NCBI RefSeq assembly: GCF_004331345.1
Contig: NZ_SJJZ01000001.1
Span: 620,001-684,000 of the forward strand
DNA from: Kribbella soli
GTDB taxonomy: Bacteria; Actinomycetota; Actinomycetes; Propionibacteriales; Kribbellaceae
Direction: 5' to 3'
DNA length: 64,000 bases
Shown: positions 26,147 through 35,409 of the stretch, one piece after another
How the letters are laid out: each line of letters begins with the position of its first letter
Numbering within the stretch: the first letter of the stretch is position 1
Notes under the pieces: model-generated
What the model saw: only the letters and a program-made list of their open reading frames with translations
The model's database searches: none
What the model was told of the DNA's origin: nothing
Made by a program: the position numbers and the translations under genes

Positions 26147-26812
26147 GTGATCTCGCCGTACTCCGTTCTCAGCCTGCTGTTTCCGGTGGTTTTCATCGGT
26201 GCGATGACGTGGCTGATCGTCTGGAGCACGCGCCGGCGGCGAGCGAGGCTGAGGCAGCGCGCCGCGCAGGTGGCGTCGGTCGGGTGGTACCCGGTCCCAC
26301 CGAACCCGTGGCTGGCGCAGATCGCCGCCAACCTGTTCCGGGAGGGCGAGCCCGGTGAGACGTACGCCGGCGTGTACCAGGGTCGCGGCCTGTGCGTGCT
26401 CGACTACACGTACGTCACCAGCAACGGCAAGAGCCAGCAGACGCACACCGTCAACCTGGTCGCGCTGACCCTCCCGGTCGCGCTGCCACCGCTCACGGTG
26501 AGGCACGAATCGGGCCTGCGGATGTTCCGGGGGCGCGATCTCGAACTGGAGAACCAGCAGTTCAACGACCAGTTCCGGGTGGAGTGCTTCGACGACCGGT
26601 ACGCGTCGGCCGTCATGCACCCCCGGATGATGGAGTGCGTCCTGTTCAACCCGGGCCTGGAGTGGCAGGTCGCCGGAAGCGCGTTCGTGTCCTGGTCGGC
26701 CAACGGCTTCGCCGTACCGGATGTGCTGGCCCGGCTGGACGCGATGACACGGCTGATCGACCTGATCCCACCGTTCGTACTCCGCGACTACGGGCAGCCG
26801 ACGTTCAGCTGA
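26147..26812 (+). CDS. Membrane-anchored hypothetical protein (DUF3137-like)
   Basis: 221 residues starting at GTG 26147. One N-terminal membrane helix (LLFPVVFIGAMTWLIVW) is followed by a basic stretch and a cytoplasmic domain. RDLELENQQFNDQFRVECFD and SAVMHPRMMECVLF resemble the conserved part of DUF3137 proteins. Function unknown. 25913-26146 upstream holds no gene that I can support. Confidence 0.65.
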   Translation: MISPYSVLSLLFPVVFIGAMTWLIVWSTRRRRARLRQRAAQVASVGWYPVPPNPWLAQIAANLFREGEPGETYAGVYQGRGLCVLDYTYVTSNGKSQQTHTVNLVALTLPVALPPLTVRHESGLRMFRGRDLELENQQFNDQFRVECFDDRYASAVMHPRMMECVLFNPGLEWQVAGSAFVSWSANGFAVPDVLARLDAMTRLIDLIPPFVLRDYGQPTFS

Positions 26813-27566
26813 GTCTGGTCCAGACCTGACGGAGGGCTCGGGCTGCGTCGCCTTCGAGTCCGGCTGCGTCCAAGGTCTCGGCCAGTTCGTCGAACTCCGG
26901 GCCCCAGCGCCAGGCGACGCTACGGAGATGTTCCGGGAGGGCGGGATCCTTCAAGGAGCCGCCGTCGGCGCGGGTCTGCTGTGCGATGAGCGCCTCGGTG
27001 ACACCGTGCTTCTCGGCCAGCTGGAAAGCGAGCACCGCCAGTGCCGCCTTGCCCTTGTTGTACAGGGCGTACGACGATTTCGCCGCGCTGGCCGCACCTG
27101 GTTCGGAGCCGACCACCATCGGGGTGACCGCCGTACCGGCCCACAACGTCGCGACCTGGTCAGCCGCCGTACCGGACAGCATCAGATGCGTCGGGCTAGG
27201 ACCACCGGTCGGCGGCGGCCCGACCACACCGGCGTCGACGAACGTCGCATCGGGTACGGCGGATTGAGCCTCCCGCAGCGACGTCGGGGACAGCGGATTC
27301 GCCTCGACGTACAAGCCCGCGAAGCCCGCAGCGCCGACCTGCTTGGCGATGTCGACCGCCCCTTGCGGTGCGCATGAACACAGCACCGCCTCGGCGCCGC
27401 CAACCGCGTCGGCGAACGACGCACCGATCAGCCCGGCCTCGTCGGCCCGCGCCTTGGAAGCATCACTGCGACCCTCCGGCACCCAGCGCACCTCGTGGCC
27501 GGCAGCGACCAGCTGCGCCGCGAGCTTCGAGCCCATCGCACCGGGATGGAAGACAGCGATTCGCAT
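26805..27566 (-). CDS. NAD(P)-dependent oxidoreductase with DUF1932 domain
   Basis: 253 residues. Residues 1-120 are a 6-phosphogluconate-dehydrogenase-like Rossmann domain (MRIAVFHPGAMGSKLAAQLV; the GxGxxG is HPGAMGS). The C-terminus (about 165-245) is DUF1932, with SAAKSSYALYNKGKAALAVL, the conserved Lys region of beta-hydroxyacid dehydrogenases. Substrate unknown. It converges with and overlaps the DUF3137-like gene by 8 nt. Confidence 0.85.
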   Translation of the reverse strand: MRIAVFHPGAMGSKLAAQLVAAGHEVRWVPEGRSDASKARADEAGLIGASFADAVGGAEAVLCSCAPQGAVDIAKQVGAAGFAGLYVEANPLSPTSLREAQSAVPDATFVDAGVVGPPPTGGPSPTHLMLSGTAADQVATLWAGTAVTPMVVGSEPGAASAAKSSYALYNKGKAALAVLAFQLAEKHGVTEALIAQQTRADGGSLKDPALPEHLRSVAWRWGPEFDELAETLDAAGLEGDAARALRQVWTRLS

Positions 27567-27590
27567 GGCGCCAGTCCTTCGGGAGAGCGG

Positions 27591-28232
27591 TCAATGCTCT
27601 CCAAGATAGGCGAGAACCGCGAGCACCCGGCGGTGCTGTTCGTCGTTGGTGAGCAGGCCGAGCTTCGCCAGGATGCTGCCGACGTGCGTCTCGACGGTCC
27701 GCTCGGTCAGGAACAGCCGCCGGCCGATGCCGACGTTGGTGCAGCCCTCGGCCATCAGCGCGAGCACTTCGCGCTCGCGCGGGGTCAGCGGCGCGAGGCG
27801 GTCGTCGGCCTGCCGCCGGCCGATCAACCGGCTGACGACCTCCGGGTCGAGGGCCGACCCACCGGCCGCGACCCGGTCCAGGGCGTCCAGGAACTCGTCG
27901 ACTGCCAGCACGCGGTCCTTGAGCAGGTAGCCGAAGCGACCGGTCGCGACCAGTTCGACGGAGTGCCGGGTCTCGACGTGCTGGGAGAGCAGCACGATCC
28001 CGAGTTCGGGGTGCAGGACCCGAAGCCGGCGGGCGGCCCGGGCACCGTCGTCGGTCCCGTCGGGCGGCATCCGGATGTCGATCACGGCCAGGTCCGGCCG
28101 GGTATCCGCGATCACGGTCAGCAGGCTCGTGGCGTCCGCGGCCAGGCCGGCGATCTCGTGGCCCGCGTCGGCCAGGAGACGCGCCAGCCCTTCCCGGAAC
28201 AGCGCCGAGTCCTCGCCGATCACGATTCGCAC
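27591..28232 (-). CDS. NarL/LuxR-family response regulator
   Basis: 213 residues from GTG 28232. The receiver domain has acidic residues near the N-terminus (GEDSALFREG) and a phosphoacceptor Asp in LAVIDIRMPPDGTDD. The C-terminal LuxR HTH is LTPREREVLALMAEG with TERTVETHVGSILAKLG. It overlaps the kinase gene by 13 nt and is its cognate regulator. Confidence 0.93.
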   Translation of the reverse strand: MRIVIGEDSALFREGLARLLADAGHEIAGLAADATSLLTVIADTRPDLAVIDIRMPPDGTDDGARAARRLRVLHPELGIVLLSQHVETRHSVELVATGRFGYLLKDRVLAVDEFLDALDRVAAGGSALDPEVVSRLIGRRQADDRLAPLTPREREVLALMAEGCTNVGIGRRLFLTERTVETHVGSILAKLGLLTNDEQHRRVLAVLAYLGEH

Positions 28233-28957
28233 GGCAGCACCGCCTCCACCGTCGTACCCCGGCCGGCCGGGCTCCGCAGCTCCAGCGCACCACCGACCGC
28301 CGCGACCCGATCGAGCAGTCCGCTCAGCCCCGAGCCGGGCCGCGGTACGGCGCCCCCGCACCCGTCGTCCTCGATCCGGACCCGCATCGCATCGGCCGAT
28401 CGCGCCACCCGGACCACGATCGCCGTGGCGTTCGCGTACTTCGCCGCGTTCGTCACCGCTTCGGCGGCCACGAAGTACGCCGTCGTCGCGAGCTCCTCGG
28501 GCAGATCGGCCGGGATCTGCAGCCGGACCGGTATCGGCAGCGACTGGGTGATCGCGCTCAACGCGGCGTGCAGGCCGTCGTCGAGGCTGGTCGGGCGCAG
28601 GCCGTGGGCGATCTGTCGCAGTTCGGCGACCGCGGTCCCGAGTTCGGCGACGCCCTGATCGAGCAACCCGTTCACGTCGACCGTCCCGTCGTCCAGATGC
28701 CGCTGGGCCAGCCGCATGGCCATCCCCAACGCAACCAGCCGCTGCTGCGCGCCGTCGTGCAGATCCCGCTCCAGCCGCCGCCGCTCCTCGTCACCCGCCT
28801 GCACCAGCCGCGCGCGGCTCGCGGCCACCTCGCGAAGGGCGCCCGCCAGCTCCGCGCGCAGCCGCGTCACCTCCACAAGACTGGCCGCCGCGGCCGCCAC
28901 TGCTTTCAGTACGGCGGGAGAGGTCATGTCGGGATGCGAGTACGCCGATCTGCTCAC
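28220..28957 (-). CDS. Histidine kinase catalytic part (downstream piece of a frameshifted gene)
   Basis: 245 residues. A coiled-coil lead-in (LVEVTRLRAELAGALREVAA) is followed by the HisKA_3 motif ERRRLERDLHDGAQQRLVAL, then HATPase motifs EAVTNAAKYA, DDGCGG and GLSGLLDRV. It lacks the sensor domain, which is encoded in another frame just upstream (28791-30188). The segment SAYSHPDMTSPAV continues exactly where the sensor frame's GEQIGVLAS stops making sense. It is therefore probably the 3' half of one kinase gene split by a frameshift at about 28940-28965. Confidence 0.8.
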   Translation of the reverse strand: MSRSAYSHPDMTSPAVLKAVAAAAASLVEVTRLRAELAGALREVAASRARLVQAGDEERRRLERDLHDGAQQRLVALGMAMRLAQRHLDDGTVDVNGLLDQGVAELGTAVAELRQIAHGLRPTSLDDGLHAALSAITQSLPIPVRLQIPADLPEELATTAYFVAAEAVTNAAKYANATAIVVRVARSADAMRVRIEDDGCGGAVPRPGSGLSGLLDRVAAVGGALELRSPAGRGTTVEAVLPCES

Positions 28958-30188
28958 CGCCCAGCAGCACCGGGACCAACCGCGGCCCTGCCACCGGCGA
29001 ACCTGTGGCGTCGACGAAGCCGGACGCTCCCGGGATCAGCAGGCCGACGCGAAGGGCCGGATCGCGGAGCGCACTCCGCAGCGCGGACTCGAGGTCCTCC
29101 GGCTGGGCCTGCTCGGTGTGGATCCGACGCTGCAGATCCTCGATCGCCAGCAGTGCGGCACGTCGCGGTGGGTAGAGCCGCCGGTCGACGGCGCGCTGCA
29201 GCCGGGTTCGCAACGGCGCCAGGATCAACGCGCAGACGGCCGTCGCGGCAGCCGCGACAACAGCCGAGTCGCGTCCCAGTACCAGTCCGAGTGAGACGGC
29301 CGCGACGGCGTACGTGCCCAGCAGGACGACCATCACGATGCTGTAGCTGACGGTGTCGGCCAGCACCCGGTCGACGTCGTACAGGTCGTGCCGGAGCATC
29401 GCCACCGCGACGGAGGCCGGGAGGGACACCAGCGTCACGATCCCGAAGACGGTCGCGACGATTCCGCTGTGACCCGAGACCAGGATTTCGGCCAGGCACA
29501 CGAGCGGGTAGACCACGGCGGCCAGGCCGGCGAGTAACAGCCACTTCAGCTGCGCACGGACGGTGCCGGTCGAGCCGCGGTACCGGATCGCCACCGGAAC
29601 GACCGCGGTCAGGCAGAGCGCGAGGAACCCGAAGAACACGACCTCGCTCACCACGCCGAGGACTCCGGTTAGCGGCAGGTACGGCCGAGGCAAGTTCTGG
29701 AGCGGCGACAGGAACGGTTCCGAGGTGAACGCACCGAAGGCCTGCTGGCCTACGCCAAGCACCAGCAGCGCCAGGGGAACCGGTCGCCACCGACGACTCA
29801 CCAGCTGACCTGTCGGGAAGTAGAGCAACAGGAAGGCGACCGCGGCCAGCAGCCACCAGCCGCTCTCGCCGAGCCAGGCGACCACCCGGCTGTCCAGCGG
29901 CAGGCGCCCCGGATCGTGTACGACGGCGTTGTAGTAGACGTCGCGTGCGGTCAGGAACACGGCGATCGCGCCGATCCAGCCAAGGATCGCCCCGACGGGG
30001 TTGGTCGGCTGCCGGCGAGCGACTGCGAGCCCGAGTGCCGCGATCGCGGTTCCGATCGCCGCCAGACCGATGAAGTTCCGCAGCGTGTGCGGGCCGGTGC
30101 GGTACGCGACCAACAGCCAGGAGCTTCCCGCCACGAGCGTCAGAACGAGCAGGAAGGTACCGAGCGCGACCCACCGTGGCCACCGCAT
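28791..30188 (-). CDS. Membrane sensor part of the frameshifted histidine kinase
   Basis: From ATG 30188. About eight membrane helices lie in the first 330 residues, followed by a GAF-like soluble part (DLESALRSALRDPALRVGLL) ending at GEQIGVLAS (about 28955). Beyond that the frame degenerates into Gly/Arg/Ala-rich residues, while the adjacent frame supplies the kinase domain. The frameshift may be natural, programmed or a sequencing error. Together with 28220-28957 it would make a full kinase of about 650 residues. Confidence 0.75.
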   Translation of the reverse strand: MRWPRWVALGTFLLVLTLVAGSSWLLVAYRTGPHTLRNFIGLAAIGTAIAALGLAVARRQPTNPVGAILGWIGAIAVFLTARDVYYNAVVHDPGRLPLDSRVVAWLGESGWWLLAAVAFLLLYFPTGQLVSRRWRPVPLALLVLGVGQQAFGAFTSEPFLSPLQNLPRPYLPLTGVLGVVSEVVFFGFLALCLTAVVPVAIRYRGSTGTVRAQLKWLLLAGLAAVVYPLVCLAEILVSGHSGIVATVFGIVTLVSLPASVAVAMLRHDLYDVDRVLADTVSYSIVMVVLLGTYAVAAVSLGLVLGRDSAVVAAAATAVCALILAPLRTRLQRAVDRRLYPPRRAALLAIEDLQRRIHTEQAQPEDLESALRSALRDPALRVGLLIPGASGFVDATGSPVAGPRLVPVLLGGEQIGVLASRHDLSRRTESSGGRGGQSCGGDAAARGAGGRPSRGGREPRAAGAGG

Positions 30189-30325
30189 GTCGTCAGGGTA
30201 AGGCCGGTTTCGGCCGGATGACTCCGAGCCAGCACGGAGAACTGGGTCCGTGCTCTCTGCGATGTGCCGACCCGCCGTGCGGACGTTCCCTGGAACCGTC
30301 CGAATTACTCGCGGGAGGGGTCCCG

Positions 30326-31009
30326 ATGTCCACCACAACTGTCCGGCCGAACGTCGTACCGGCCGATCCTGTCACCCGCCGGCGCATCGGCGCGATCGGC
30401 CTCGTACTCACCATCAGCAACGTCATCGCGACGCCCGGCGGAGTGCTCTGGCCCGAACCGTCCGGCGGCGGCGAGACCTACTCGTACGCCGACATCCAGC
30501 CGCTGCGGGACCGCTGGTGGGGCCTGCTGGTCGTCCTGGGTGTCAGCGCGCTCCTCGGCGTCGCGGCTCAGGCCTTCCTCACCAGCTACCTCGTCCGCGA
30601 GCGCGGTGCGGCGTGGGCCACGACCGGCGGATTCCTGATGTGGATCGGGATCGCGTTCCAGGCGGTCGGTGTCGGCGGGCTCGCAGCGACGTACTACGTC
30701 GCCACCGGGGTCGATGCCACGACGGGCGGCGCGGTGATCGACAACGCCAACGACGACCTGCTCCACCTGTTCGGCCCGATGCTCGCCGGCGCGTTGATGG
30801 TTGCCGTCGGAACGGTGATCCAGGTGGTCGGGTTGTGGCGGTCGCACGCCGTACCGCGCTGGGTGCCGCTGCTCGTGCTGTTCATCGTGGTCAGCTTCGT
30901 GGTCCCCGGCAACGGGTGGATCGGGCTGGCCGTGCAGATCCCGATGGCGGCCGGTGGGATCGCCATCGCGTACTACGCGTGGCGCCGGGCCGCCGTCGGC
31001 ACTGTCTAG
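30326..31009 (+). CDS. Hypothetical multi-pass membrane protein
   Basis: 227 residues from ATG 30326, preceded by GGGAGGGG. About six hydrophobic helices (IGAIGLVLTISNVIATPGG, GLLVVLGVSALLGVAAQAFL, and others). No family recognised; it resembles four- to six-TM DUF proteins of unknown role. Its 3' end overlaps prs by 4 nt convergently. Confidence 0.75.
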   Translation: MSTTTVRPNVVPADPVTRRRIGAIGLVLTISNVIATPGGVLWPEPSGGGETYSYADIQPLRDRWWGLLVVLGVSALLGVAAQAFLTSYLVRERGAAWATTGGFLMWIGIAFQAVGVGGLAATYYVATGVDATTGGAVIDNANDDLLHLFGPMLAGALMVAVGTVIQVVGLWRSHAVPRWVPLLVLFIVVSFVVPGNGWIGLAVQIPMAAGGIAIAYYAWRRAAVGTV

Positions 31010-31986
31010 GCGCGGCCTTCGAACAGGCTGGTCACCGAGCCGTCCTCGAAGACCTCGCGGATGGCTCGGCTGATCAGCGGCGCGATCGACAGTTCGGTGA
31101 GCTTGTCGAAGCGGCGCTCCTCGGCGATCGGCAGCGTGTTGGTGACGATCACCTCGCTGGCCTGGCAGTTCTTCAGCCGGTCCACCGCGGGGCCGGACAG
31201 GATCGCGTGCGTCGCGGCGATGACCACGCCCGCGGCGCCCTCGGCGTACAGCGCGTCGGCCGCCTTGGTGATGGTGCCCGCGGTGTCGATCATGTCGTCG
31301 ACCAGGATGCAGACCCGGCCCTTGACCTCACCGACGACCCGGTTCGCGACCGTCTCGTTCGGGCGGTCGATGTCGCGGGTCTTGTGGATGAAGGCCAGCG
31401 GCGCGTTGTTCAGCCGCGCCGACCACTGCTCGGCCACCTTGATCCGGCCGGCGTCCGGCGACACCACGGCCAGCTGCTGGTCGCCGTACTTCTGGCGCAC
31501 GTAGTCGCTCAGGATCGGCAGCGCCATCAGGTGGTCCACCGGCCCGTCGAAGAAGCCCTGGATCTGCGAGGTGTGCAGGTCCACGCAGATCAGCCGGTTG
31601 GCGCCCGCGGTCTTGAACAGGTCGGCCATCAGCCGGGCCGAGATCGGCTCCCGGCCGCGGTGCTTCTTGTCCTGCCGCGCGTACCCGTAGAACGGGAGCA
31701 CCACGGTGATCCGCTTGGCCGACGCCCGCTTCAGCGCGTCGACCATGATCAGCTGCTCCATGATCCACTCGTTGATCGGCGAGGTGTGGCTCTGGATCAC
31801 GAACGCGTCGCTGCCCCGGACCGACTCCTCGAACCGGACGTAGATCTCGCCGTTGGCGAAGTCGTACGCCTGGGTCGGGACCAGGCCGGACCCGAGCTCC
31901 GTGGCCACCTCCTCGGCGAGACCGGGATGCGCCCGGCCGGAGAAAACCATCAGGTTCTTCTCGGTGGTTCGTTTCATCCCGCTCAT
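31006..31986 (-). CDS. prs: Ribose-phosphate pyrophosphokinase
   Basis: 326 residues. It makes PRPP from ribose-5-phosphate and ATP. Motifs: YARQDKKHRGREPISARLMA (ATP binding), CVDLHTSQIQGFF, VVSPDAGRIKVAEQW and CILVDDMIDTAGTI (PRPP site). The order glmU-prs-rplY(ctc) is conserved in Gram-positive bacteria. Confidence 0.98.
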   Translation of the reverse strand: MSGMKRTTEKNLMVFSGRAHPGLAEEVATELGSGLVPTQAYDFANGEIYVRFEESVRGSDAFVIQSHTSPINEWIMEQLIMVDALKRASAKRITVVLPFYGYARQDKKHRGREPISARLMADLFKTAGANRLICVDLHTSQIQGFFDGPVDHLMALPILSDYVRQKYGDQQLAVVSPDAGRIKVAEQWSARLNNAPLAFIHKTRDIDRPNETVANRVVGEVKGRVCILVDDMIDTAGTITKAADALYAEGAAGVVIAATHAILSGPAVDRLKNCQASEVIVTNTLPIAEERRFDKLTELSIAPLISRAIREVFEDGSVTSLFEGRA

Positions 31987-32019
31987 CGCGCGCGCCTCCC
32001 GTTGTTTCGCGTGTACCGC

Positions 32020-33468
32020 TCAGGCCTGCTCGTCCGGCTGGTCGGCGAGCGCCGCCTCGGCCGCCGCGGCGGTCTTGGTGCCGGGACGCTTCCGCGCGAC
32101 CCAGCCCTTGATGTTGCGCTGCCGGCCGCGTGCGACCGCGATCTCGCCCGGGCCGACGTCCTCGGTGAGCGCCGTACCGGCCGCCAGGTAGGCGCCGTCC
32201 GCGATCGTCCGCGGGGCCACCAGCACCGAGTTGCTGCCGATGAACGAGTGCTTGCCGACGTGCGTCGGGTGCTTCGCGACACCGTCGTAGTTCGCGAAGA
32301 TCGTGCCGGCGCCGATGTTCGCGCCCTCGCCGATCGTCGCGTCGCCGGCGTACGTCAGGTGCGGGACCTTGGCGCCGTCGCCGATGGTGGAGTTCTTGGT
32401 CTCCACGAAGGTGCCGATCTTGCCCTTCACGCCGAGCTTGGTGCCCGGGCGCAGGTACGCGAACGGGCCGACCGATGCGCCGTCCCCGATCACAGCCAGC
32501 GTCCCATGGGTGCGGATGATCGTCGCGTTCTCGCCGATCTCCAGGTCCGTCAGGGTGGTGTCCGGGCCGATCGTCGTACCGCTGCCGACCGTCGTCGCGC
32601 CGTGCAGCTGGGTGTTCGGCAGCAGGGTGACGTCGCGGGCGACCTGGACGGTCTGGTCGACCCAGGTGGTGTTCGGGTCGACGATCGTGACGCCCTCGCG
32701 CATCAGGCGGGTGAGGGTACGGCGGTTCAGCTCGGCGCGGAGCGTGGCGAGCTGGACCCGGTCGTTGACGCCCTCGGTCTGCATCTCGTCGCCGGTGACG
32801 TGCGAGCCGACCCGCTTGCCGTCGTTCCTGGCGATGCCGATCACGTCGGTCAGGTAGAGCTCGCCCTGGGCGTTGTCGGTGGTGAGCCGGCTGAGACCGT
32901 CCCGCAGGGTGGCCGCGTCGAAGACGTAGATCCCGGCGTTGATCTCGTCGATCGCCCGCTGCTCCGCGGTGGCGTCCTTGTGCTCGACGATCGCGGCGAC
33001 GGTGCCGTCCGGCCCCTGCACGATCCGCCCGTACCCGGTCGGGTCGGGGACCCGCGCGGTCAGGACGGTGACCGCGTTGCCGTGCTTGTCGTGCTCGGCG
33101 ATCAGGTCGTGGAGCGTCTCCGCCTCGAGCAGCGGGACGTCGCCGGAGGTCACGATCACCGAGCCGTCGAAGTCGGCCGGTACGGCGGTCAGCCCGGCGC
33201 GGACCGCGTCGCCGGTGCCCAGCTGCTGCTCCTGGACGGCGGTGCGGGCCTGCGGGTCGACGGCCTCGAGATGTTGCTCGACCAGTTCGCGGCCGTTGCC
33301 GACCACGACCACGAGGTGTTCGGGGCTGAGCGCCCGGGCGGTGAGCACGGCATGCCCGACGAGACTGCGCCCGCCGATCTCGTGCAACACCTTCGGGGTC
33401 GCCGATTTCATCCGGGTGCCCAGACCGGCGGCCATGATGACGACCGCCGTGGGGCGATGGGAAGTCAC
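32020..33468 (-). CDS. glmU: Bifunctional N-acetylglucosamine-1-P uridyltransferase/glucosamine-1-P acetyltransferase
   Basis: 482 residues. The N-terminal pyrophosphorylase has MAAGLGTRMKSATPKVLHEI; the C-terminal part (from about 260) is the left-handed beta-helix with hexapeptide repeats (for example GVKGKIGTFVETKNSTIGDG) that carries the acetyltransferase site. It makes UDP-GlcNAc for peptidoglycan. The C-terminal tail (to residue 482) is Ala/Lys-rich, as in other actinobacteria. Confidence 0.97.
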   Translation of the reverse strand: MTSHRPTAVVIMAAGLGTRMKSATPKVLHEIGGRSLVGHAVLTARALSPEHLVVVVGNGRELVEQHLEAVDPQARTAVQEQQLGTGDAVRAGLTAVPADFDGSVIVTSGDVPLLEAETLHDLIAEHDKHGNAVTVLTARVPDPTGYGRIVQGPDGTVAAIVEHKDATAEQRAIDEINAGIYVFDAATLRDGLSRLTTDNAQGELYLTDVIGIARNDGKRVGSHVTGDEMQTEGVNDRVQLATLRAELNRRTLTRLMREGVTIVDPNTTWVDQTVQVARDVTLLPNTQLHGATTVGSGTTIGPDTTLTDLEIGENATIIRTHGTLAVIGDGASVGPFAYLRPGTKLGVKGKIGTFVETKNSTIGDGAKVPHLTYAGDATIGEGANIGAGTIFANYDGVAKHPTHVGKHSFIGSNSVLVAPRTIADGAYLAAGTALTEDVGPGEIAVARGRQRNIKGWVARKRPGTKTAAAAEAALADQPDEQA

Positions 33469-33634
33469 GCGGTCTTCTCCTCGAGTTCCCTGCGAGTTCT
33501 TTCGACAAGTATCAGCATGGGCACCCGAAACAGCGCCCGCGCAAGCCTACTTGCTTACCGGATGCCCGCTCGCACGGGGACGGCGAGACCGATGTCACCC
33601 CTGCCGTAACAGCAATCGGCGCGGCTGGTGACTC

Positions 33635-33935
33635 TCAGTGATCCTCGGGGTCCGCTTCGCCGCGTTTCCAGTAGCCGCGGATGACGGCGTCGGACATGGG
33701 TCAGGGTCGGAGCGGACGAAGCGCATCGGCCTCGCCGGCGGCGAAGAGGAAGGTCCGGGGTGGGACCGCGAGGGACAGGACGTGCGTGGCGAGCGTGCCG
33801 CGCGGGATCCAGTGGACCTTCGTGTTGGCGCGGCTGGCGAGCGGGTACGCCGACTCGTCCGGGTGGTCGATCTCGACGACGACGTCGGCGCTCAGGTGGC
33901 TCGGGGCCTCGTCGAGCCAGCGGGCGGTCAGTCAC
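33635..33935 (-). pseudogene. Siderophore-interacting protein (SIP) relic
   Basis: One minus frame reads LTARWLDEAPSHLSADVVVE, then DHPDESAYPLA, VHWIPRG, VLSLAVPPRTFLFAAGEADA and LRPLRP, then a TGA, then DAVIRGYWKRGEADPEDH and the true stop at 33635. This matches the C-terminal half of SIP ferric-siderophore reductases (AGEA, GYWRxG). An in-frame stop, a deletion of about 20 residues and the missing FAD-binding half make it non-functional. Confidence 0.7.
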
Positions 33936-33969
33936 TCCGTGCAGGCGAAACCCACCTCGATCCGGCCGA

Positions 33970-34214
33970 CACGCCATACGGTCTACCGGTTGTGCCTGCG
34001 TGAGGATCCGGTGGGGTTGGCCGGGCTGCGGGTCGCGCGAGCCCTCACCAACGATCCAGCCGACCCGACCAGTCTGGACGAATGGGCGGGCCGGCTGCAT
34101 ATGAGTGCGAAGACGCTGCAACGGGACTTCCGGGTCGGTTACTCGAGCGCATCGGCGTACATCGCGGCGTTCCGTCGTACCTTCGGCCGTACGCCGGGGC
34201 AGATCAGCGACTGA
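33970..34214 (+). pseudogene. AraC-family regulator relic with internal deletion
   Basis: The plus frame gives LAGLRVARALTNDPADPTSL and WAGRLHMSAKTLQRDF, then directly RVGYSSASAYIAAFRRTFGR and TPGQISD. In AraC proteins about 35 residues (the rest of HTH1 and the linker helix) normally lie between LQRDF and RVGYSS, so an in-frame deletion has removed them. No N-terminal ligand domain remains. It lies head-to-head with the SIP relic, the usual arrangement of an AraC/SIP iron-uptake pair. Confidence 0.7.
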
Positions 34215-35316
34215 ACGCGGCGAGCGCGGCGAACGGGGACTGCGCCGACGCGGCGGACATCCCGACCGTCCAGACGCGATCCTTCGTGGTCGTGACGCCG
34301 GTTAGGGTTCCGGTCGCAGCCTTGGGCGCCGGGCCTGCGACGAGCTTCGAGCCGCTCAGCTGGAGGACGTACGGTTTCGCGATCTGGTCGGCGCCTTCGA
34401 ATCGTTCGCCGACGACGACGGGCAGATTGTTGCGGAGGGCAACGTCGTACAGCTGGGCCATGCCGGCCGGGACCGCGACCTTGGTCCACTTGGTGCCGTT
34501 GTAGTGCAGGGCGAGCGGGGCGATGCCGGACGCGTACTGGACGCCGACGAGCCAGATGTTCTTCGGGCCGGCAGCCGCCATACCGGTCGGGATCTGCGAG
34601 CCGTCGGTCGGCAGGTCCTTGACCAGCGTCCAGCGCTTTCCGTCGAAGTGCGCGAGGCCGGCGTTGAGGCCGAGCCAGGCGTTCTTCGCGGACAGGACGG
34701 TCAGCACGTTGCCGTTGATCGATCCCTCCAGGCCGGTGTTGAGGGCCTGCCACTTCCCGGCGGCGTAGCGGTAGACGACGGCGCGTTCCTTGCCACCGAC
34801 GTTCGCCCAGCCGGTGACCCAGGCCGAGGCGTCCGGCGCGATCACGACGTCGTCGAACGATCCCGTGGGTACGGCGGGAGGCTTGACGACCTGCCACTTG
34901 GCGCCGTTCCAGTGCAGGGCGAGCGGTTTGGGCTGGTCCGGGTTGGTGCGGTCCTCACCTACGGCCCAGACGTTCTTCGCCGTACCCACCGCGACGCTTT
35001 CCAGGCTCGCGTTGGTCTTCACCGGTTGGGTCGTGGCCTTCCAGGCCTTGCCGTCCCAGCGCATCGCCAGCGGGCGCTGGACGGCGAAGTCGTCCACCTG
35101 GTCGCCGCCGACAGCCCAGGTCCCACCTGCTCCGGTGGCCACGTCGTTGAACGTGGCCGGCTGCCGATGAGTCGCGGTTGTTGTCCACTGCAACGATCCT
35201 TGCGTGGCCGTTTCCTGGGCCGTTTCCTGGGCCGGGCGAGCGACCGCGGTACCTGCCGTGACCGCAGTCGCCAGGGCCCCGGTCATCACTACGAACATGC
35301 TTTTCTTCAGTCTCAC
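34204..35316 (-). CDS. Secreted beta-propeller-like protein
   Basis: 370 residues from GTG 35316 with a strong GGAGGGG site. A signal peptide (RLKKSMFVVMTGALATAVTA..AVA) is followed by repeats of about 45-50 residues with the pattern VAVGTAKNVWAVGED...PLALHWNGAKWQVV, repeated about six times, as expected for propeller blades. Extracytoplasmic; no catalytic motif seen. Its 3' end overlaps the AraC relic. Confidence 0.75.
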   Translation of the reverse strand: MRLKKSMFVVMTGALATAVTAGTAVARPAQETAQETATQGSLQWTTTATHRQPATFNDVATGAGGTWAVGGDQVDDFAVQRPLAMRWDGKAWKATTQPVKTNASLESVAVGTAKNVWAVGEDRTNPDQPKPLALHWNGAKWQVVKPPAVPTGSFDDVVIAPDASAWVTGWANVGGKERAVVYRYAAGKWQALNTGLEGSINGNVLTVLSAKNAWLGLNAGLAHFDGKRWTLVKDLPTDGSQIPTGMAAAGPKNIWLVGVQYASGIAPLALHYNGTKWTKVAVPAGMAQLYDVALRNNLPVVVGERFEGADQIAKPYVLQLSGSKLVAGPAPKAATGTLTGVTTTKDRVWTVGMSAASAQSPFAALAAFSR

Positions 35317-35409
35317 AACGATCCCCTCCGAGTCAGCGTCTCCTACATCCCTCCCGACGCTGCGGCACCCCCACTGCGTTACACCCCGTTTTCTGCAACC
35401 CTGGAAGGC

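Noticed and set aside
30250-33609. Very long plus-strand open frame opposite prs and glmU
   Set aside because: It is the shadow of high-GC codon bias; the minus-strand frames carry clear prs and glmU motifs and the plus frame is low-complexity Arg/Ala/Gly/Pro.
33469-33634. tRNA-Gln beside glmU, as in some actinobacteria
   Set aside because: No cloverleaf can be drawn there; the window's tRNA-Gln is at 42308-42379.
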